Shown one piece after another: positions 1 to 9,000 of a stretch of 64,000 nt of DNA. Both the position numbers and the translations under genes were made by a program. The notes below the pieces were generated by a model. The model was not told where the DNA came from. It ran no database searches and was given only the letters and a program-made list of their open reading frames with translations. The stretch is from positions 1 to 64,000 of the forward strand of contig NZ_PVTS01000005.1 of assembly GCF_003003035.1 (NCBI RefSeq). The letters are read 5' to 3'. Numbering within the stretch: the stretch's first letter is position 1; the number at the start of each line of letters is the position of its first letter. The stretch is from Marinilabilia salmonicolor. Its GTDB lineage: Bacteria; Bacteroidota; Bacteroidia; Bacteroidales; Marinilabiliaceae.

Positions 1-37
1 CTCTGGTTTAAAGATTTTCTGTGTTGCATGATTTTTT

Positions 38-3000
38 TTGACAAAGGTAGGCGTCTGGATCATGCCAGGAAAGATGTCATTGCTGGGGTGGATACCTTGC
101 AACGGGGCCGGCAATGGTGTAATTGAACTCCGTGCAACCGGCGGGAACGATGCAAATTATACTTTTTCACTTGTGCGTCAGCCTTCTACCACAATTACCA
201 ATGGTTCCATTTCAGGAAACATTGCCCGGTATGAAAATCTGGTTTCCGGATTTTATACAGCGAGAGTGGAAGACGCCAATGGGGTAGTGGAGAGTATTGC
301 GGGTATTGATCTTACAGGGCCTGATCCGCTGGTGCTGACAGTGAATGAGGTGCGTGATGCCGAATGCCCGGGTGCTGCAAATGGCTTTATCAGTTTTGAT
401 ATTTCAGGTGGAGATATTTCTTTAGGGGATTATGCTTACAGTATTATTCCGCAAAGCGGATCTATTATAACAGGAACGACCAATGGTCCGGGCTCCAATA
501 ACACATTGAGTGCGGGTGATTATTTATTGCAGGTTACCGATGGAACAGGTGTCTGCACCATTTCCGAATCGTTTACTATCGGAGAACCCGATCCTATTGT
601 GATTTCAGGAACTGTTTCACAAATTTCCTGTAATGGCGCCGACGACGGAGAAATTTTCTTTAACATTTCCGGCGGCCATGGGCCATATACATCCTATACC
701 TATGAGTGGTATGAGGCCAGTACACCGGCGACTCCTTTTGCAACGATTAGCGATGGTTCAACCAGCATTGACGGGCTTGCACCAGGAAGTTATTATGTGG
801 TTGCTACAGAGATAGCTCCAACAGGTTGTAGTAAGCAGTCTGAAACCTTCCTAATTGAAGAGCCGGATCCATTGTCGGTTACTGCAACACCACAGGATAT
901 AACTACCTGTAATGGTGATAACTCCGGAAGTATCGAAGTAAACGTTACCGGAGGAACGCCCCCATACATCGTGGATTATGGCGTTGGTACGGTTAGTGGT
1001 GGTGGCCCCATCTTTACCATCAACGACCTGGCGGCCAATACTTATACGATTACTGTCTATGATGACCATAATTGTGAGGCACCAGCTGTCACAGCTGTCA
1101 TTAATGAACCAGCAGCCCCGCTGAGCATAAATAATATTACCTCAGATATCGCCTGTGATGGTTCAATTGCGGGTAATGAAACCAGTGGAACAGTAAGCTT
1201 TGATATTTCAGGTGGTGTTCCTGATGGAGCAGGCGACTTTTCTTACCACGTTCGTTTGCTGAATACCAATACCAGCGTTATTCAGACTCAAACCGTGGAT
1301 GGTACTTCTACCGTTAACTTTACAGGATTGATCGCCGGAAATTACGAGATACGTGTTAGAGACAATAATGCAGATGCCTCAACCGGATGCGACAATCCAA
1401 TATTTGAGACATTTACCCTGGAACACATCGAAATTTCCGGAAATGAAGTGAATGCCACTTGTTCCGGAATTCAGGACGGTGAAATTATTAATGTGCAGGT
1501 AACAGGTGCCAGCAGTAATTATACTTATGCCTGGACACCGGCAGCAGCTGTTGGTATTGATCAAAACTCATTAGATCAGTCTGGTCTGGCACCAGGTACT
1601 TATACACTTACAGTCACTGATCCTGATCGTGGTAGCTGCACCATCAGCAAAGATTTCACTGTTGAAAACGACAATGTTCTCAACATCAGTGCGTCAGTGA
1701 GAGATATTTCCTGTGCAGGAGGTACCGACGGAGCTATTCGCAATGTTCAGGTGACAGGTGCTTCCGATCCTTCCCAGCCTTTAAAATATGTTTGGCAGGG
1801 GCCTGGAATTGGTACCATTACTATGATGAGTGATGAGTTTGGTTTCGATCCCAATCTCTATGACTTAGAGCCTGGTAGTTATACTCTTTCAGTTACTGAT
1901 GGCAACAGCTGTGATGTAACCAAAGTGTTTATCATCGATGAACCGAATCCGATCACCTTTGATTTGACCACATCGCTTGATAATTGCAGCCCTTATAACC
2001 GTTCCATTACCATTAACAATCTGGATAGTTCCGATGGAACAGGTGATCCTGCTAACTTTACCTATGTCTGGAACGGGCCGGGCAGCTTTGCTATCGCTGG
2101 TGATGAACAAAGTATTTCGAATATTAAAAAGGCCGGAACTTACACCGTGCGCATTATCGACGAGGCCGGTTGCAGTCAGGAGGAATCCATTACAGTGTTT
2201 GGCGATATCTCAGTGGAAGAAGATTTGACTCATGTAAGATGTAATGGCGGAACCGATGGCAGCATTGTACTGACCATTACCGGTGGAAGCGGTAATTATA
2301 CTTATTCGTGGGTTGATGCAGGAGGTAATCCAACTGCCAATCCTAATGTTAAAAATCAGAATGGACTTACAGCCGGGACTTACACAGTAACTATTTCCGA
2401 TAATCATGCTGACCAGGACTGTGGTGGAGGTACTAATCCTTATTCAGTAACAAAAAATTATACCATCACACAGCCTGCAGCTATTGATGTAGATTACGAA
2501 AAGATAGATGTTTCCTGTAATGGCAATGCCGACGGACAGATTACAATGGATGTCACAGGGGGCAGTGGTAGTTATGAATATGCATGGACGCCTGCGTCTG
2601 CTCTTGGTATTGTTCCCGGACTTAGAAAACAGGTGGGTCTGGAAGGTGGCATTTATGGTGTTACCGTGACTGATGCTTTAACCGGTTGCGAACAGAATAC
2701 GACCATTGAAATTATTGAACCAGCGGTGCTTGATTTTAATGTTACTTCCACCGATACACAGTGTAACGGTACCAACAGTATTACATTGGATGAGACTTCT
2801 GCAACAGGAGGTTTTGGGCCGTATGAGTTCTCTGCTACCGGACCGGGCGTTCCATCAGGATGGACCGAAAGTGATGATTTTGTAGACGTACAGGGTGGTG
2901 AGTACAATTTCACCCTGACAGACCTGGGTTCACCGGGCAATTGTTCTGTGACCAAAACGGTGGTTCTTGCCAAACCCATCAGTATTACCCCGGTAGTTAC

Positions 3001-6000
3001 AGCCGAAACCTGCCCCGATTCCAACAATGGAGCCATCGAATTGGAAGTAGAAGGTGGCCGAAGTCCGTTTACCTTCTCCTGGATAGATGAGAATGGAGAT
3101 CCTACCGTTAGTCCAAACAATAAAAATCAGGCTGGTTTGAGTGGCGGTCAATATACTGTAACTTATTCCGATGACCGAACTTGTGGAGGAACATTGACTG
3201 TTGAAGTTCCTATTACCAACGATATTGAACTCAATCCTTCTATCACGCCTATCGTTTGTTTCGGCGAGGAGACAGGTGCCATTTCAATTAATCCGACAGG
3301 CGGATCAGGTAACTACTCCTTTGCTTGGAGAGGCCCTGATGGTTTCTCATCAACCGATGAAGATATTGAAAACCTCGCGGGTGGGACTTACGAAGTAGAG
3401 GTAGTGGACTTAGAACTCCAGCATTATGGTGCAACCTGTACTTTCACGGAGTCATTCGTGGTATCGCAACCAACCGGCCCCATTGAAGTGACAGATGTAG
3501 TTACAACGGATGTTAAATGTTATGGCAGTGCAACCGGAAGTATTGAAGTGACTGTCGCAGGTGGAATGGGATTTTATACCTATGCATGGAGTGGTCCCGG
3601 TGATTTAAGTAGCCAAACAACCAATCAGCTTACAAATGTGGGCGCAGGTGCTTATAATCTTAAAGTGACAGATGCAGTGACCGGTTGTGTAGCCAATTTT
3701 GGGCCTTATACAATTAGGCAGCCAGCTCAGCCATTGAATATCGAACTGGATGAAGTACTACATGTAACGGTGCCTTCCGGTTCCAACGGAGCTATTCAGG
3801 TGAATGTGACGGGTGGTACAGGAAGTTATTCTTATGACTGGACTGAATCTACCGGAACTGTCACCAGTTTTGATGATTCCAATCGAAATGAAGGATTACC
3901 TGCTGGGACTTATACCATAGAGGTAGAGGATGATAACGGTTGTACCGATGATATTACTGTGGAAGTGACCGAACCGGGAAGTGCTCTTGCCATTTCTGAA
4001 ACACATAAAGATGTTCGTCCCTGCTTTGGAAATAACAACGGAGAAATCCGTATTCAAGCTTCAGGTGGAACTCCCGATATGGCCAGTGGTTCTGCAACTT
4101 ATCATATTGTGGTGACTCGTGGTGCTGATGAGATTTACAACGGCGATGATGATTTCATCGAACGGAAAAATCTTATTCCCGGCAGTTACCATATTGAGGT
4201 GACCGATGCCAATGGTGTTACAGAGACAACTGATGTTACTATTGCTGAACCTCCTGTGATCAATATTGCTGTGGATGATATTACCCCGGTAACTTGTGTT
4301 GGTGGTAATGATGGATCCATTGAAGTTACTGTTTCAGGTGGTACACCTCTTGATAATGCAGGTACCTTTGAATATCAGATGGAGCTTATTGGTCCCGCCG
4401 GAACATCCGGTAAAATAACAACAACAGGCAATCATACATTTAATACACTGATTGCTGGTAATTATACGCTCAGAGTATGGGATGACAGCAATGAAGATGG
4501 TATTTACTCCAATGGAACAGCAGAAGATGACTGTTACCAAACCATTTCAATGACTGTTCCCCAGCCTCACGTTGTAGCCAGTATAGAGGTTGTTCCCGGT
4601 TATGAAACCTTATGCCGGGGAGAATCTCCGGAATTGTTGCTGACCATTGCCAACTGGGACTTTACTTCACAACCTGATTTGGATATTACATTGAATGATG
4701 GTAGTGAGGTAACTGTTCCTGAATCTCCCTTCCAGTTTACCCCGACTACTGCTCCTTCAGCAGGCGTTGTGGGCTATGAAGTTACAAGTGTAGTTGAAAC
4801 TGGCACAACCTGTAGTAAGGGTGTAGGCAACGGTGTCGCTACCGTAACCATTCATGAAACGCCTACCGCCACTATTTATGGCGATGGACGCTTGTGTCCC
4901 GGTGAATCACGCAATATTGGGGTGAGCCTTACCGGTGCCGCTCCATGGACAATTGTTTACACCGACGGAACCAATAACTATACTGAAACAGGAATCACCT
5001 CTTCAACGAAAGTTATTGAAGTTTCACCTGTGGAAACCACCACTTATACCCTGGTTTCTGTTACTGACAGTCATTGTACAGGAACCGTTTCCGGAGATGC
5101 TACTGTTACTGTTGATCCTACGACCACCGTGGAGTTGATTGCTCCAACGGTTCCTGAAATCTGTCGTGGCGATGCAAGCTATATAGATATTGATTTTGAT
5201 CCTGCTTCAAGTGGCCCTTGGGAGGTTACTTATCAGGAAGATGATCTCAGTGGTACTCCTGTAAATCATACAATTACTGTTGAAAGCAGTGATTTGACAA
5301 CAGTTGCTGGTAATTTTTATTACCGTCTGAATGTATCACCACTGGTGACTACCGAATATTCACTGGTTTCCGTTACGGATACCTACAGTGGAGCTAATAG
5401 CTGCCCGGCTACACTTACCGGACTTCCGGTGACCATTACTGTCAATGAAGTGCCTGAAGCCGCCGGCGATATAGCCGGACCTTCAGAGGTCTGTCAGGTG
5501 GATACGGCCACATACAGCGTTCCTGTCATTACAGATGCTGACAGTTATACCTGGAAGGTTCCTGCCAGTGTTGGATCCATTATAAGTGGCGCAGGTACCC
5601 GGGAAATTCAGGTAGAATTTGATGCTTCTTCGGCTTCCGGTTATATCACCGTTCAGGGAACCAATGGTTGCGGCAATGGCCCGTTGAACAGATTGTATGT
5701 GAATGTGCGTCCTGCTCCAACAGTTGGTGCTATTACAGGACCTTCAGACCTTTGTCAGTCTGCCAAAGGAGTACGCTACTCTGTGACTCCAATTGATGTT
5801 GTGGAAGGATTCCAGTGGACAGTTCCCGAAGGCCTGACCATCGTTTCAGGACAGAATAGTGCCAGCATTATTGTGGATGTGGATGATGCTACCACTGCTA
5901 CAGCCGGACAAATTACGGCTACACCATTTAACAGTTGCGGAATGTCCACCAATGTGGCAACGTATGCTGTCACGGTTAATGCCAATCCTGATGCCGATGC

Positions 6001-9000
6001 CGGAAGTGACCGAATGATTTGTGGCCCTGAAATTGCGGGACCAGGACTTGATGGTAATACACCCGGTGGTACTGAGACCGGAAAATGGACGATTGTTTCC
6101 GGGTATGCAAATATTAATAATGTAAATGCTGCTAACACCACCCTTACCAATATCTCTTCCGGAGATTTGGTGCTGGAATGGAAAGTAACCGATAACGGAA
6201 CACAATGTTACAGTACCGATCAGGTAGTTATTCGTAACAATAAATTGAACGTGGAAGCTGATGTGGACAAGTCTCTGACCTGTGATGGCTCTACAGATAT
6301 CTATGGCACAGTGTTGCCTGATAATACATCGGGTAACTGGAGCATTGAACCGGGTGATGGAAGTGGTATTTTTGTTGATGCCACCGAAGCCGGAACTACT
6401 GTCTATGACCTGGCACCCGGTGAGAATACTCTACGATGGACCATTACTCAGAATGGGTGTGAAAGCTTTGCAGAAGTAGTTGTTGTGAATGATCAGGCAC
6501 ATCAGGCTGAAATAGATGGTGATGAGATAAGACAATTGTGCGGGGATGAGATCAGTCTTACTGCAAATGATCCTGCATTAGGAACATACCAGACAGGAAA
6601 ATGGACTGTTATTAAAGGGCGGGCAAACTTTGATGATGCCACCAGTCATAATGTATCTGTCACCAATCTTTCAATGGGTGAAAATGTTTTACGCTGGACA
6701 ATAACAAAGAATGGGAACTGTACCACCTTCGACGAAATAAGGATTTACAACAATCAATTGGAGGTGGATGCCGGAGATGGCTTTACCACTTGCAGCAACT
6801 CGGTTGTGCTGAATGGAACAGTGCCACCAGCCGGAGCTTCCGGTCAGTGGACAGCTGTGGGTGCTGCCGATGGAAATGCCATTTTTGCTGATGGAAATGC
6901 CTGGAATACGCAGGTGGACAATCTGGTGAATGGTAACAATACTTTCAGGTGGACAATCTCTCTTAATGGATGCGATACTCCTGATGAGGTAACCATCGAG
7001 AGTTATGCTGCTACACCAGCAGATGTTGGAACTACTCAAACAATATGTGGTACTACCACCACGCTCACCGGTAATCAGGAAGAATCGTATGAATCGGGGC
7101 GTTGGTCGATTGTCAAAGGCAGCGGAAGTTTCGATGATCCTACGTTTTATAATACTGATGTCACCGGCGTAGGATATGGAGAAAACATCTATCGCTGGAC
7201 TATCAAGAACCAAAACTGTTCATCGTCAGCTGAGTTAACCGTAATCAACAATCAGGTGGAAGCATTTGCCGGAAAAGATACGGTTACTTGTGAGCAAACA
7301 ATAAATCTGGCAGCTATACCTGCTCCTGCTGGTTATGTGGGATATTGGAGTGTGGAGCCGGGTATGGGAAGCGTTACCTGGGAAGACCCCAATACGCACG
7401 CCAATGCACGGGTAAAACTGGGATATGGCACCAATCAATTGCGTTGGACTGTGGAACACATCGGGAGTGGTTGTACTTCTTCTGATTTGGTAACCATTCA
7501 GGTGAATGCAATTGAAGTGGTGGAAGCCGGAGGGGATCAAACGCTGGAAGGTGGAGACGGTTCTACCAATTTGCAAGCAACGAAAGCACCCGATGGAGGG
7601 GATGGTTATTGGACTATTATTTCAGGTGGTGGGAATATTGATGATCCTACCAGCCCCACTACCGAAGTTACAGAACTGGAAATGGGACCCAATGTGTTTA
7701 TGTGGACGGTTACTTTGGGTGATTGTTCCAGATCCGATCAGGTTACCATTACCAATGGCGACGTTATACAGGCTGAGACCATTCCTGATTTTATTACCTG
7801 TGTTTCTGATGTTCAACTGGGAGCCAACGATCCTGGTAATGCCATTGGGCGTTGGACACGTGGCAGCTACGGTTCGGGTGAAATTGTGGATGACGACAAT
7901 CCGAATACCATGGTGCGAAACCTCGGCCCCGGTGACAACGAATTTGTTTGGACCATCTCGTATGGTCCCGGTACCACGTCAACATCCGATGTGATTGTGG
8001 TGACCAACAATAAACCCGATGAGGCCAGACCAAAAGATGGCGGTGTTACCTGTGATGATACCTTCCTGCTCGAAGGTAATGAACCCGACCCGGGAATGGG
8101 GACAGTATCCTGGTCAATCGTTTCAGGAGGGGGAGATATTGCTGATCCTACTGCCGTGATAACTGAGGTAACCAATCTGATGCAGGGAGAGAACCGATTT
8201 GTTTACAGCATCAAAAAAGGTGTGGATAAAGTGTGTTATTCAACCGATACGATTACGGTTATTAACGGCACACCCACTACACCTTATGCGGGTGATGATA
8301 AGACGCTTTGTACCGATAGTGTTCTGCTGGAACCCAATGTTCCCAATCATGGAACCGGGGAATGGCGTATCCTCGAAGGTGGGGCTGAGTTTGATGGCAA
8401 TATGGCACGGAGAATTACACCTGGTGTGAACCGCTTTTTGTGGGTGATTTCTACGGACAACTGTTCTTTGCAGGATACCGTGACCATAACAAATAATGAG
8501 CCATCTGTTGCCAATGCAGGAGACGACCGTCCGGTTTGTGAAAATACGGTGGTGCTTTCGGGAAGTTTGCCTACCCGGCATACAGGTGAATGGACACGTA
8601 TTTCCGGTTCCGGTGAAATCCAGAATCCTACAGAACCTGATGCTGAAGTTACCAATCTGGGACAGGGAGAGAATAAGTTCCGCTGGACTATTACCAACGG
8701 GCAATGTTCCGATTGGGATGATGTAATCATACGTAATGATTTCAAAGAGGCGAAGATTCTCTACCTGAATCCGGAGCCGATCTGTGTGGATACCGTTGCA
8801 CTTCGTGCTAACAATCCCGCACCAGGTGTGGGAACATGGGGCGTTATCGGTGGTAGCGGAAGTGCCTCTTTTGACAATCCGTCAAATCCCAATACCACGG
8901 TAAGAGATTTGGCTCAGGGTGAAAATATTCTAACCTGGACTGTGACAAACGGACATTGTACCGATGTGGCTACCGTTACGATTGTTAACAATATGCCTAC

